A stretch of DNA of 64,000 nucleotides from Dipodascopsis uninucleata var. uninucleata (GCA_030568195.1 JAJLTO010000012.1:248001-312000); one strand, 5' to 3'; positions 23,424-35,769 are shown, numbered from the stretch's first letter. Numbers and translations are program-made. Notes: a model not told the origin generated them from the sequence alone.

Positions 23424-23516
23424 CAAGTTCTTATTCGAACAATAATGGCTAGTTAGTTGATTTATTACTATGGTGCCTAATATGTGCAATTTGCAATCTA
23501 ATGACATGCTTTTCAT

Positions 23517-24922
<1,406 letters not shown>

Positions 24923-25465
24923 TTTCCCTATTTATATATTACTATATAGATTGCTTGCTTAATCGTATATAAATACTGCTTCAATTGAAGTCCCATAAGC
25001 TACGATGTTTGTTGTCCTTAATCTACTCCAGGCCCAAAAAAATTTCCACGCGATCTCTCCCGAATACTAGTCACGTGATATATTAACTCTCCACGTGATT
25101 TCAATAGGGTTTCGTTGATACACCGATGACTTCAATCGCATAGCGAAGACCATCGCCTATTGTCTGGTATAATGAAGTCTTAAATCCCAGTTTCTAGAAA
25201 AGGGACTAACTTAAAGGCTATGACGAGATTTCCATCTGTATGCTGGGTAATACTTAGCTATATTACGTCACTATAAATTTGAGATTCCAGAGGCTACGAT
25301 TTAGATGCTATTTTGCCATAGAAAGCTTGAGTTTTTTGATAAAAAGAACGGTAATTTAGACTCAGGGCAGCTCTCGTTGTATTAAGATATTGCTGATTTA
25401 TGATACAAGGCATTGTCCTTATCAGCCTAACGACACACAACCGGCAAATATAAACAAATAACATT
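24923..25465. promoter_or_regulatory. divergent promoter of LYS12 and the DUF2985 gene with paired E-boxes
   Basis: Some 540 bp between divergent start codons. It contains CACGTGAT at 25072-25079 and again at 25092-25099, the same orientation exactly 20 bp apart, and a CRE-like TTACGTCA at 25263-25270. CACGTG is bound by Cbf1/Pho4-type bHLH factors in fungi. Which gene is controlled is unknown; the E-boxes are closer to LYS12. Confidence 0.45.
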
Positions 25466-26980
25466 ATGAGCCAGCATGGCAACATCAGTATTGTTGGTGG
25501 CTCAGGTAGAGCTAGACGACATAGCTCAGTGAGAAGTGTGAGATTCACCCAATCTAACGATGAAATTGAAGTAGAAGACCACCAGCTAGAACCAATCCCA
25601 TCTTATGAGGGACGATCAGAAACTTTGGATGTCGACTATATGGATTATGAGCTCGATAGAAAGGCTCCAGTAGTTAAAGGCAATAGCATAAATGAATGCG
25701 AAAATGACGATAACCGGGTCTCTAAAAGGGGCGATGCGATACATAAGTCATTGAAGGAAAATGAAGTTGGAGTTAGAGGTAGGAGCGTCAGTAATGCAAA
25801 GTCACGGATGATATCTCGTCAGAATACATCTTTCAAGCGGTCGAGATCTAAATCTGAGCCACAGGAGCCCTTTTTCTTTCGCAGAATATCTTCAGCTCCC
25901 GAAACTGCTATGTCTCGACCAAGACGCGGAACAGTGTCAAATGTTAAGCAAGCTGTTGGTGGAGCGATAGTTGGCATCACAAACGCAGCCCCTACATCAG
26001 GAGTCATGGCTACGGCTTTTATTCAAGCTGCTGAAATACCACTTCCGAAGGAAATTATCCGACAGAATAGTCACCAGGGGGATATAGAGCTCCAGAAGGC
26101 TACTGAACCGGATGAAGTGAAGATTATTGCTACCAAACACTTTACAGTTCTTGGTCGTCATTATCTGAAGTTGGCTTTTAATTATATAACTACTCCAATG
26201 GGATTTCTTGTAACAGTATATTTTTGTCTTGTTATAGCATTTGGTGGGATGCTATTTCTTATTCTCGTTGGTGCAGCACCTGCTATGAACCACCATGATG
26301 GGCCCAACGGCACGGATACTCCAGGGAAAAGGTGGATTGAAATCGACTCGCAGGTTTTAAATGCGTTGTTCTGTATAACTGGAATCGGCCTGATGCCTTG
26401 GCGAACCAGAGACTTATATCTAGTCTTACGGGGTGAATGTGGGCACGAGCTGGCACGAATAGAACTTGCTCGTATTCATGACTGGTATCATCCTGCAGTA
26501 TGCAAGCGCTGGAAACTAAACACCGTCATAATATTGTATATGCTGAACTCTGTGTTCCAAGTGATTATGGCCGTATGGTACGTTCGATATTTGAGGATAT
26601 TCATTTTACTAGTTTACTGATATTTATTATAGCATGTGGGTTTACAATCGACACAACCGTCCTCCATGGATTACTGGTGCTTGTATTGGATTAGGATTCT
26701 GGTATATATATGTTTTCTAAATTATCATTGTTCAGAATATTGCGTAGCTAACATTATATGCAGCTCTTCTGGTGCTGGTGGATTGATTGCTGGACTTGAG
26801 AAGCGGCGTGCAAGGAATTTGAAGAAGATTCACCCTGAGTTTTTCGAAGAAGATCCTGAACATGAAGAAATGGGAGATAGCGTGACTGATAGTGTGGATT
26901 CTCTACAAGTTCATGGAAAAGAGCAAGGTGAAAAGCTGCAGAGCGAGAAGGCGAATCTTAGACTTGATTCCATAAAATGA
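25466..26980 (+). CDS. DUF2985 integral membrane protein
   Basis: Three exons (25466-26577, 26633-26701, 26764-26980; introns 55 and 62 nt) encode 465 aa. The first 210 residues are polar, with Ser/Arg-rich stretches (SVRSVRF, TSFKRSRSKSEP), probably cytosolic and phosphorylated. The membrane part starts at FNYITTPMGFLVTVYFCLVIAFGGMLFLILVGAAPAMNHH and continues with RWIEIDSQVLNALFCITGIGLMPWRTRDLY, the recognisable DUF2985 core. It continues through LNTVIILYMLNSVFQ and MWVYNRHNRPPWITGACIGLGF, the last two joined by splicing. The charged C-terminal tail is about 70 aa. About four membrane segments are expected. No biochemical role is known for the family. Confidence 0.82.
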
Positions 26981-27298
26981 AGAGCATTTGAAAGTGATAA
27001 CATATTGTAACTAAACGACATATCGCTGTGTTAGAATGTAATATTTCTCTGTATACACCTCTATTTTAGTTATTATGGTACTGAGTCGTTGAGTATCATA
27101 ATTAAATTTATAATGTGATATTTCTTTTGGTTTTTGCATTTTGTGCTATTTGTACGTTTTAAATTTTTTGGATGGAATTAACATTCGCCTAAAATTCAAA
27201 TTTGAATTTTCAGCAGAGGTAACATAAACTATAATAATAAAATCAACAGACAACCAGACTTTGTTTAAAGCCATATAAATCGCAATATTTAAATAATA
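26981..27298. other. spacer, promoter of the carboxylesterase
   Basis: About 320 bp between two plus-strand genes. It contains a perfect 20-bp palindrome at 27191-27210 and a TATA-like CATATAAATC around 27272. Confidence 0.45.
27191..27210. repeat. perfect 20-bp palindrome upstream of the esterase
   Basis: AAAATTCAAATTTGAATTTT reads the same on both strands. It ends 88 bp before the esterase ATG and could be a symmetric protein-binding site. AT-rich composition raises the chance of a random origin. Confidence 0.7.
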
Positions 27299-29122
27299 AT
27301 GGTACCGATTAATTCAATCGTCAGCGACCTGCCATTGTATAAGTCAAAAGGTATAAAGAAACTAAGTCTTTTTGACAATGTCACTTTGAAAGGAGTTGTA
27401 TCTGAAGGTGACACTGAAGAATTTCTTGGTATACCTTATGCAACCATTGCCGAGCGCTGGACAGCACCCACACGATATCGAAGTGAAGAAGAGTACGTAC
27501 GAGACTATGGTACACAGGGATCGACAGCTGTAGAAATAGACTGCACTAAATATGGCCCCAGATCCTCTCAGAACGATAGTGATGATCCCTCACATAATTT
27601 TATGTCCTCTTGGTTTACTAGACTCTCAAATAGACGAGTTCAAGCAGAGAGCCAGCTTCACTTAAATGTAATCTGTCCGTCTGCCAGTCTACTCCCACGG
27701 GACTTAAAGAGCCTACTTCCAGTATTTGTTTATATCCATGGCGGTGGATTTAATAATGGCGATAGCTCTTGTGAGACTGACGCTACACTGCTCGTCCGAC
27801 GATCTGTTGAGCTTAGAAGGCCCATAATCGTAGTCAAGCTGAGTTTCCGTTTAAATACATTCGGACATTTCTGGACTCAAGCTCTTGAAAATGAGCTAGA
27901 CAAGAATTTTGGTTGTTCAAATTTCGGTCTGCTAGACCAGCGTGCAGGTCTGGTATGGGTTCAGCAGTTTATAAGCGTCTTTGGAGGAGACAAGGATCGA
28001 GTAACGATTGCTGGCCAATCGTCGGGTGGTATGTCCGTCATGATGCTAGCTCAACAGCCGAAGGGGAATTTCAGGGCTCTAGGATACGAAGGTTTAGACG
28101 GTGAAGATAAAATATTTAGTCGCGTTCTTGCGATGTCTCCTGCAGATATAATTTTAGCCACTGAGGAAGATCTTGAGAATAGAACTGAGATTTTATTGAC
28201 CAATACAGGCTATTATTCTCTTAACGATAGAGATCACTCTCCAGAGGACAAGCTTAGATATTTGCGTTCACTCCCTGCAGAATTTCTTGCCGAAGCAAAA
28301 GCCCCTGGACTTGGTGCTATTGCAGCTGATGGTGTCTTTACGGCAAAGGATCAGACGCGTGCAGTCGTTCCAATTGCTGACTGGGTTGATGCTCTGATGA
28401 TTGGTGCGACGAGAGATGAGTTCGCATCTTTGAGCTACCGTCAATTGAAAGATGTTCCGGACGCAAGTATATTCAATATGTTAACTATTTCTATGAGTAA
28501 ATTTGCAAACTCTGATGATGAGCTTTCAAGGATTCTTTATGAGATCTATGAGCTGGCTGCTCCAGCTGATGAAACATTTATAGGAGATCCTAATTTCCGA
28601 AAATGTCTCTTTAAAATCCTCGGTGATATCTATTTTGACTTCTATAACAGCGAGAACCTCGAGCTTAGTGCAAGGAAAAACAGAAACTGCTATCTCTATG
28701 AATTGAAACTGGCTGATAACTTCGTACATAGCGTTACCAATGGCTATAGTGGTCACTCTTTCTGCATTCCATTCTTCTTCTATTTAGCACCTGTTAGCAG
28801 AAAATTTGACATTCCACTGAACATCATTCCTGAAAACGTAACAAAAGAGCAATACTATGAAATATTCAAATCATCTAATGAAGAAGAACTTAAGGCTACG
28901 GCTGATGAAGTATCGTCAAGACTCATAACATTTATCTATGGCGAGGAGCCATGGCCGGCCTTTAATAGCTCTGCAAAGCCATCTCTAATCTTTGATGGTA
29001 TCAAGACAACAGTTATAGACAAAAATTCAAGACATGGCCCAGGAGGACGATGGTATGGATGGGAGAAGTTGAGTGAATCGAATAAAGCATTACTTAGAAA
29101 CACGGTAAAATCTTTAGTATAA
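27299..29122 (+). CDS. type-B carboxylesterase (alpha/beta hydrolase)
   Basis: Intronless, 607 aa. Family landmarks of carboxylesterase/lipase type B are in order: EFLGIPYA near residue 42, the oxyanion-hole HGGGF starting at residue 147, NFGLLDQRAGLVWVQQFISVFGGD, then the nucleophile elbow GQSSGG with Ser241. The acid is probably D373 or E374 (ATRDEF), and His486 lies in YSGHSFCIPFFF, equivalent to the catalytic His region of cholinesterases. No signal peptide is visible (MVPINSIVSDLPLYK), so a cytosolic enzyme is likely, unlike many secreted fungal members. The substrate is not predictable. It converges on the Ups gene; no biosynthetic cluster is apparent. Confidence 0.92.
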   Translation: MVPINSIVSDLPLYKSKGIKKLSLFDNVTLKGVVSEGDTEEFLGIPYATIAERWTAPTRYRSEEEYVRDYGTQGSTAVEIDCTKYGPRSSQNDSDDPSHNFMSSWFTRLSNRRVQAESQLHLNVICPSASLLPRDLKSLLPVFVYIHGGGFNNGDSSCETDATLLVRRSVELRRPIIVVKLSFRLNTFGHFWTQALENELDKNFGCSNFGLLDQRAGLVWVQQFISVFGGDKDRVTIAGQSSGGMSVMMLAQQPKGNFRALGYEGLDGEDKIFSRVLAMSPADIILATEEDLENRTEILLTNTGYYSLNDRDHSPEDKLRYLRSLPAEFLAEAKAPGLGAIAADGVFTAKDQTRAVVPIADWVDALMIGATRDEFASLSYRQLKDVPDASIFNMLTISMSKFANSDDELSRILYEIYELAAPADETFIGDPNFRKCLFKILGDIYFDFYNSENLELSARKNRNCYLYELKLADNFVHSVTNGYSGHSFCIPFFFYLAPVSRKFDIPLNIIPENVTKEQYYEIFKSSNEEELKATADEVSSRLITFIYGEEPWPAFNSSAKPSLIFDGIKTTVIDKNSRHGPGGRWYGWEKLSESNKALLRNTVKSLV

Positions 29123-29448
29123 GTTTAAGTAGACCAAAAGTTTTTTGCTCTATTGATCGGAGATGTATTATTTAAATATATACAACACGAAATATACATG
29201 GTAAATCCATATATAAAAACTAACTAATGAACCAAAGGACAAATCAAAGACTGACTGTTGGCCATGATAAATCAAGAAAAGTCCTTATGACGATACAAGC
29301 AAGAACAAACAGTAAAAAAAAAGTAACGCCAAAACCATTTTGCATTTCTTTGATAATGTTTCCATAAATATTTTTCACACTCTTTTCAGTAATCACATTT
29401 ATTAATGATTATTGAATTTGAAGAATAAACTGATTTATTTACAATTTT
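29123..29448. other. convergent 3' region
   Basis: About 325 bp of AT-rich DNA with an A9 run between facing stop codons of the esterase and the Ups gene. Nothing else was seen. Confidence 0.45.
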
Positions 29449-30110
29449 TCAAAATTCTTCGGGGGTCTGTAACGCCTGTTGCATGGCTAGTTGGAACATC
29501 TTAATCTTTCCACCCTGTTCTCGAAGCTTATCCATAACAAAAAGCATTCCAAGCCGTGAGCGGTTGAGATTCTCACCCATTCGCTTCTGGCCCCAAAGTT
29601 CCATTCGCTCCTTCATTGACTCAAATCCAAACGATGATATAAATGATACGGTTGTGTTAGCCTTCACTATCGGACGATTGTCGGCACTAACGGCTCCTTT
29701 GTATGTAGCTGTCTCCACTACTCTCATGATTCTGGTAAAATCGATATTCTTCGTCTCAGTCCATATTCTTTGATTTTTTGGATCGATTATCGAAGTCTCC
29801 ATGACCATACTTTCTGATATTTGAATATTTGAAGATGCCAGTAGCATTCGACACCAGTTAGGAAGTTTGCCACGCTTGACAATAAGTCGCTTCGTGTGCA
29901 ACCTACCCTCGGGATCTACGAACCGGGATATGACGTCTGTACTTAATACATGCGTTGCATAGGGACTGAGTATTTGTTAGTTATATGTTCATATTATTTC
30001 TTCTTCTAGCCATCTTCAATCACTTACTTTGGATAGCGCAAGAAATATGCTAGACTGAATGTTACGAAGTCATGATCGTGAGTATATTTTGTCGAAAAAA
30101 ACTTAACCAT
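29449..30110 (-). CDS. PRELI/MSF1 (Ups-type) mitochondrial lipid-transfer protein
   Basis: Two exons (30110-30028, 29965-29449; 62-nt intron with ATAACTAAC and CTCAG) encode 199 aa. The opening MVKFFSTKYTHDHDFVTFSLAYFLRYPN and, after the join, PYATHVLSTDVISRFVDPEGRLHTKRLIVKRGKLPNW are the PRELI/MSF1 domain signature. It is followed by VVETATYKG and an amphipathic C-terminal helix. Ups proteins shuttle phosphatidic acid or phosphatidylserine across the mitochondrial intermembrane space with Mdm35. The VDPEGRLHTKRL...KLPNW segment looks closer to Ups1, and the long domain and C-terminus are compatible with Ups2, so I leave the paralogue open. Confidence 0.9.
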
Positions 30111-30939
30111 TTTCAAGTAAGACTCGTCTAATCCGTATGTCTGACCTAGTAATTCAATTTATTGCCCTTTCAAAGAAACAATTGAATTCTCCAGATATCA
30201 CTTTTTGGTTGCTGTTGTGATGGTCAGGTAAAAAATTATTCACTTTAAATTTTTATATATGGAAGAAATCTGACAGTTTCTTTTGCCCAAATGTAGTCAC
30301 GAGAGAAAATTTCAATACTTTAACAGCTGAGGAGAAACCTATGCTCGCTTGACAGCACGAATCACCAGTGTAGTTTAACTTATAGGTCACCTGGTCTTTC
30401 ATCTATATACCACGACATGTGACTTTCTCCATTTATAATCAAGGGTATTGTACTGTACATGGATATAGCGGACTTTAGGGTATGATGGGGCGGGTAACAC
30501 CGGAGCTAATGGCACATTACTGTCGACATAACTAGCATTACTTTCTCACGGAAAAACTAGTTTCCCACCGTGAAACTGTACATATTATCTTTACCTCGCA
30601 AACTGACATACCAGAAGAAAAATAATTCTTTATATTATTTCTATACGAAAGGCCATGCCAAATATTATTATGTATTAAGATATACAACATTATATAAAAG
30701 TAAATACTAAGCTTGGCCATTCCTTACTCACTAAACAATCTTACTGTTACTGCATTCTGCCGTCATCAATGACGATAGACATGCACGTGCGTCAACGCAA
30801 AAAAAAAAAAATACACCTCTGACTAAGCAATCCACATGATGAATTCTAGTGATGTACATTAAATACTCAACAGCATAAAAGTCAATATAAAAACCAGTTG
30901 ACTCAAATCAAGCCTCTCGAGGCGGTCAGCATAGTCCTT
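30111..30939. other. spacer between the Ups gene and the monooxygenase
   Basis: About 830 bp holding the Ups promoter and the monooxygenase 3' end. It has a CACGTG at 30784-30789 and an A13 run beside it. No ORF of note or RNA gene was seen. Confidence 0.4.
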
Positions 30940-32826
30940 CTACTGGTTGTCTTCCGCATTTCGTCTAGGCTTCAAACCCTTCTCTTCTGCAAGAATCTGC
31001 AAAGCTAGCAGCTTCGAGTAGAAACGACAATGCGAAAGATTACCGCCATGGAACCAAAATCCTGGATGTCCACTATCTCTCCACATGGTACGAAGTTCAC
31101 CTTCATCATCTAGGCCCCAAACATCTCGACATCTATCAGCAACTTTGTCTCCAAAAATTTTTCTGCCCGTCTCCCTCATATTCTTGTACCCAGTGGCTAG
31201 CACAACAATATCAGCTTTGAGCGAAGAGCCATCCTCAAATTCTATACTATCTTCAGTGAACCTTTTGATATTAGTACCTTGTTTGATCTTGACCTTTCCA
31301 TCACCAATAAGTTTAGAGCAGCCGACATCAAGATAATAACCTCCACCGCGGCGATAATATTTAAGCAAGAAGCCAGTACCGTTATATCCATAGTCAAGTT
31401 TAAAGCCTGCTTTAGTGAGACCATCCAAAATATCGCTATCAAGCTCCGCAATGCGCTTGGTGAGACTCTGATGTGTAATACCATAAACCTTTGTAGGAGT
31501 GCTGAAGAAAATATGGTCTGCCAAGTCAACAGAGGGACCAGTTTCATCGTAAAGACCTTTAAAGGCTTCCCCAAGACCATTCTCAGATGACATGACGTAC
31601 GTTGAGCTTCTCTGCAGCATTGTTACATCTGCACCTTGTTCGTAAAAGTCCTGTGCAATATCGTGTCCACTGTTGCAGCAGCCAACAACAACTGCTTTCA
31701 TACCAGCGAAATTTGCTCCAGTAGTATGCTTACTACTATGAACAATTTGTCCTTTGAAAATGTTCTCGCCTTCAAAGTGTGGAATATTAGGCTCACCCGA
31801 ATGTCCAGTACATTGTACTACATGTCTGGGGTGAAGGACACGCATGGAACCATCCTTACGAGTCACATTGAGAGTCCATTCTCCAGTATCATCATTATAG
31901 GATGAAGCGTCAAGAGATGACTCAAGCCAAATATTCAGCTCGAGACTGCTGGCGTAGAATTCAAAAAATTCTGCAAGCTTGTCCTTAGGAGTGAATACAG
32001 GCCAAAAGTCAGGGAATTTCATATATGGAAGATGATCATAGTATACGGGATCATGCAGAACCAAAAATTTATAGCGCTTCCTCCAATTGTCGCCAACTCT
32101 TTCATTCCTCTCAATAATCAGTGACTTAATTCCCAGCATCTTTAGCCGTGCTGCAATAGTCAGGCCAGCCTGACCACCACCAACAATTACAACAGTAGGT
32201 TCGTCATCAACGAATTCCTGCTCCAATGCTCGCTTTTCCTTCCATGATTTACGCCCTTCGTGCTGTCCATGTTCAACACCCTGGCCACGTCTGGAACCAA
32301 GACGTTCCTCTGAGCCATTCAAAGAATCCAGACAGGTGTAAAGATTGAAAGCCTTAGGCTTTCCTTCATCGTGAATGTCCTTAACAAGCCTAACTACAGC
32401 AGTTCCCTTGCCAACTTTAGTTTCAAAAGTCAGGAAGGCCTGGATCATCTCATAGCCTTCGTCCATAGATACAATTCGTGGCACATAACGATTACTGTCA
32501 AGCTCAAAATTTGAAAGACCGGAATCCGACAGATGCTGTCCAACAAACGAAGCAATATTCTCGCGTCCCTCCAACGTATGGAAGTCCCAGCTAAGACTAA
32601 GCATGTCTCTCCAGAATCCGCGTTCTAGGAAAACATTAGCGACATCTGTAGCAGATCCATGTTTCAGTGCCCAGTTGAACGAAGTGAGCCATGTATTAAT
32701 AATGGTTTGAACCTCGTCACTGGTGAGAGGTTTGGCTGCCGTAGACTTGACGTCGACATCATAAAATGTGAAAGGTTCTACTTTGCCGGGGGCAAATGTT
32801 ACTCTGGGGGCTGTCACTGTAGCCAT
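30940..32826 (-). CDS. flavin-containing monooxygenase with N-terminal NTF2/SnoaL-like region
   Basis: Intronless, 628 aa. Residues about 35-175 (INTWLTSFNWALKHGSATDVANVFLERGFWRDMLSL...) resemble a SnoaL/NTF2-like fold. The catalytic half has the FAD-binding VVIVGGGQAGLTIAARL near residue 208, an FMO-like segment (CTGHSGEPNIPHFEGENIFKG), the NADPH-binding VVVGCCNSGHDIAQDF near residue 377 and the VLATGYKN motif near 542. This domain pair is common in fungal YUCCA-like monooxygenases. Plant YUCCA enzymes make indole-3-acetate, but the substrate of fungal members is mostly unassigned, so auxin synthesis is only an inference. No targeting signal is visible. The promoter, over 1 kb, has a 16-bp tandem duplication. 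Confidence 0.9.
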   Translation of the reverse strand: MATVTAPRVTFAPGKVEPFTFYDVDVKSTAAKPLTSDEVQTIINTWLTSFNWALKHGSATDVANVFLERGFWRDMLSLSWDFHTLEGRENIASFVGQHLSDSGLSNFELDSNRYVPRIVSMDEGYEMIQAFLTFETKVGKGTAVVRLVKDIHDEGKPKAFNLYTCLDSLNGSEERLGSRRGQGVEHGQHEGRKSWKEKRALEQEFVDDEPTVVIVGGGQAGLTIAARLKMLGIKSLIIERNERVGDNWRKRYKFLVLHDPVYYDHLPYMKFPDFWPVFTPKDKLAEFFEFYASSLELNIWLESSLDASSYNDDTGEWTLNVTRKDGSMRVLHPRHVVQCTGHSGEPNIPHFEGENIFKGQIVHSSKHTTGANFAGMKAVVVGCCNSGHDIAQDFYEQGADVTMLQRSSTYVMSSENGLGEAFKGLYDETGPSVDLADHIFFSTPTKVYGITHQSLTKRIAELDSDILDGLTKAGFKLDYGYNGTGFLLKYYRRGGGYYLDVGCSKLIGDGKVKIKQGTNIKRFTEDSIEFEDGSSLKADIVVLATGYKNMRETGRKIFGDKVADRCRDVWGLDDEGELRTMWRDSGHPGFWFHGGNLSHCRFYSKLLALQILAEEKGLKPRRNAEDNQ

Positions 32827-33968
32827 GATTCGATTTGGTTAGCCTAGTTTATAATTATTTATCCTATAATTTGGTTTCTTATTCGCGATTACGTTAAAGC
32901 CAGTTAACTGTGTTATGTAATATTCACCAGATGAAGCGAACAAAATATCACTTGCTGGAAATCTGTGTTCATTATATACCCTGTGGTTGCTACCTAATTG
33001 ATCTGTGCCTCTAGTCCGGCAGTCCTCTAGTCCGGCAGTCCACAAATGTAAAGAATATTTATCTGGACAACTAAAAACTAGCGCGTGACAACTACTTTCT
33101 TGCTGGGCATATAGAGTGTCATTGCACTTTCACGCACATCATGAAGACATTTGACTCCGTTGATCCGTAGTTGCAACTGAAAGGAGAAAGTAATACGCCC
33201 CTATTGAGGCAGTTGAGCCGTATACCCACGTGGTATCGTATAAGTAGACAAAATAAGGACTCTATCCTGCATATCGTACTGAGATCGGTATGGTCATGAG
33301 GAGATTGTATTGGTGAAGTCCAGAGAGGGGAATCTGCATTGAAGCCATGTGGTTTCTCCGCAATTAAATGAGATCATTACTCTTTACGATCACTTTTGAG
33401 CCGCTAAATAGTGGCACAAAACCCTAATATATCCGTACAAACCCATTTACACATATTCAACGTCTTTTAAACGATTTTTGGCTCGCGTACAGCTAAGCTC
33501 GGTCATAGCTCCGACAACCAAAAATGACTGTATCAATATATGACTAGTAGAACAAACAAAAATTCTTATTCTATTACTAATTAACTATTAAACCATAACG
33601 CCAGCAGTCATAATAACAACCTACTATATAAAACATATCTCAACAATTGTCCTAAAAGATAGGAATAGATATAATATCATACATGCGAAGAAACAACGAA
33701 TTATAAATGATATCATGCATATAAGTATAAAAGCGGAAGATTTCAACACTTCTGTAGCAACAAAGCATCTACACATCCACTGCATCTAACCAGGAAACTA
33801 TTAAAATACCAACCAATTTTCCAATTTTTTGATTCCATCCACCCGACACCTATCCATTTTATAATGAAAAGAAAATATATGCATAATTGCTTTTTAGCGC
33901 CTCTTGAAGTATCCTTTTTAGAAAACACACAGGAAAAGTCAAATAGCCTATCTACGCCGAACTGCTGC
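32827..33968. other. long promoter region of the monooxygenase gene
   Basis: About 1.1 kb between the monooxygenase start and the NOG2 stop. It holds the 16-bp tandem repeat at 33008-33040 and CACGTG at 33227-33232. The short ORFs seen here are not convincing. Confidence 0.45.
33008..33040. repeat. 16-bp tandem duplication in the monooxygenase promoter
   Basis: Two exact copies of CCTCTAGTCCGGCAGT (33008-33023, 33024-33039) lie about 180-215 bp upstream of the start codon. Each holds TCCGGCA, which includes a CGG half site of the kind read by Zn2Cys6 factors. It may be a duplicated regulatory element. Confidence 0.7.
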
Positions 33969-35769
33969 TCAATCCTTACTCTTCTCAGTAGCATCTTCAA
34001 CATCACGGTCGTCTGGTGGCCGTATGTACCAAGGAATACGTCCTCTAGTAAAATCATTCAATACCATCTTGGCAATTCCATTTTCGTCAGGCTCTCCTCC
34101 TTTCAATAGGCGTCCAGACTTGCGAGCCAGCATCTCTAAAAATTCTGATGCTGACTCCCATCCAGAAATCTCGTATGTTTTCTCTAAATGTTGCTTCTTA
34201 CATCGTGCCAGCAGAGCAGAAATATATTGTTCAGGGTTTGAAACATTTTCTACTCTAACTACACCTCGCAATAAAATGTCCGTCTCAGTGTCCTTAGTAC
34301 TTGGAGGAACAACGCCAGGACAATCGATCAGATAGATACGTTTCATTAGCGTGATGTACTGCCAAACCTTAGTTTCTCCTGGGATTGGCGCCACAGTGCA
34401 AACTTTCTTTTGACGAATAGTATTAATGATAGAAGACTTGCCAGTATTTGGGTAGCCAATGAACCCTACAGATATCTGCTTTCTGTCAGAATGTAGAATA
34501 GAGAATTGTCGAAGTAGCTGAATCAGAGTTCCCTTGCCAAAAGAATTGGTAATAGAAGCATGAAACGCAAGAGTTGGATACTCCTTCGATAGAGTCTTGA
34601 CCCAAGTGGCCTTTAAAAATAAACGTTAGTAAAACAATCATAACCCTAGAGGTCATATATTTCTGTTTGTCAACCGGAATTCAATAATAAATATTATAAT
34701 AATTAGAATGTATGTTTGCTAACTAAGAGTAATCAGCATTAGGGATCAATTGATCCAGTCGATACTCAACTCACGCAAAACATATATTGAGAGGACGATA
34801 GCCCTCTAAATGATTTGATATACCAAAGTTGTAACAGAATTCCTCCCATAGAAGAAGGACAACATTGCAAAATGCAGATGTCACGGAGGGCTCTTGACTA
34901 ACAGTGGAAACTAAAAATAAAAAATTCCGGGACGAACAGAACTAACATGACTCTTGATAACACACCAAATGAACACTTACCGCTACCCAAGTAGGTACTA
35001 AATCACATTTGTTCAAAACAAATATCAGATGCTTATGAGCAGCTTCTTTCTTCATATACTGCTCAACAGACTGACATCTTGTTCCAAGTGGGTCACGAGC
35101 ATCAAGAACGTGAACAACGACATCAGAGGAATCAATAACTTTGTATAACTCATTCCAGATACGCTTCGACTGTCCTTTTGAAAAAATAGCATCACGTGCC
35201 TCTTGAATCCAATCGGTAGGATTTTCACGGGACATGAGAGCTTCATTTTCAAGCTTCTGCTCAAATTCTTCATGTGTTTGAACTGTTCGCTCAGCAAAGT
35301 CATCTACAGAACCAGATGCAACTTTAGGCCGCTTTCTCTGAGCTTTCGGACCAAATGTTTTATCGAATGGTTCTGTGTCAACAATTTGTGACTTTGGAAT
35401 AATATTGTTTTCCTCCAAAAGTGACATTGGCAACTTATTTTGCCTCAGAAGAACTTGATAAGGATTGTGCGCAGTAGCACCAAGAGCTTCTCGAAATTGA
35501 GCAAGAGTATTTTGAGCGATAACTCTAGTGTTTCCAAACCAGCGACGATTTGGCTCAATTCTTGCCTTTGGAACTTCAGTAGACTGGAAGGTAGCTGCCC
35601 TTGTGATCTCACCCTGCGCATTACGCTGTGCTCGACCCTCCTTATACATATTAAGACGCTTGACTTTCGCAGTGTCTCTGTAAAAATTTTCGCCTTTGAG
35701 CTTCAAATTGCCCGGTCGGTCACTACCTTCCCGGGCAATTCTGGTCTTTTCCTTCTTTCCAACTCCCAT
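33969..35769 (-). CDS. NOG2: nucleolar GTP-binding protein 2 (pre-60S GTPase)
   Basis: Two exons (35769-34981, 34610-33969) with a 370-nt intron give 476 aa, near the yeast length. Nog2 is a circularly permuted GTPase that assembles on nuclear pre-60S particles and gates their maturation. The order is an N-terminal NGP1NT region ([28 protein letters not shown]), G4 [11 protein letters not shown], then past the intron [30 protein letters not shown]1 [14 protein letters not shown]3 DCPGVVPPS and the C-terminal [18 protein letters not shown]. The intron falls right after G4 and its removal gives the exact family sequence. The promoter, shared with PRP17, has PAC-like and RRPE-like elements. Confidence 0.95.

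Noticed and set aside
30795-30815. A13 run as a retroposition tail
   Set aside because: No target-site duplication or adjacent retrotransposed sequence was seen; similar A/T runs are common in this AT-rich DNA.
33743-34057. 104-codon frame overlapping the NOG2 3' end
   Set aside because: It lies in an alternative frame across the NOG2 stop region, starts at a non-ATG-supported position and has no similarity.
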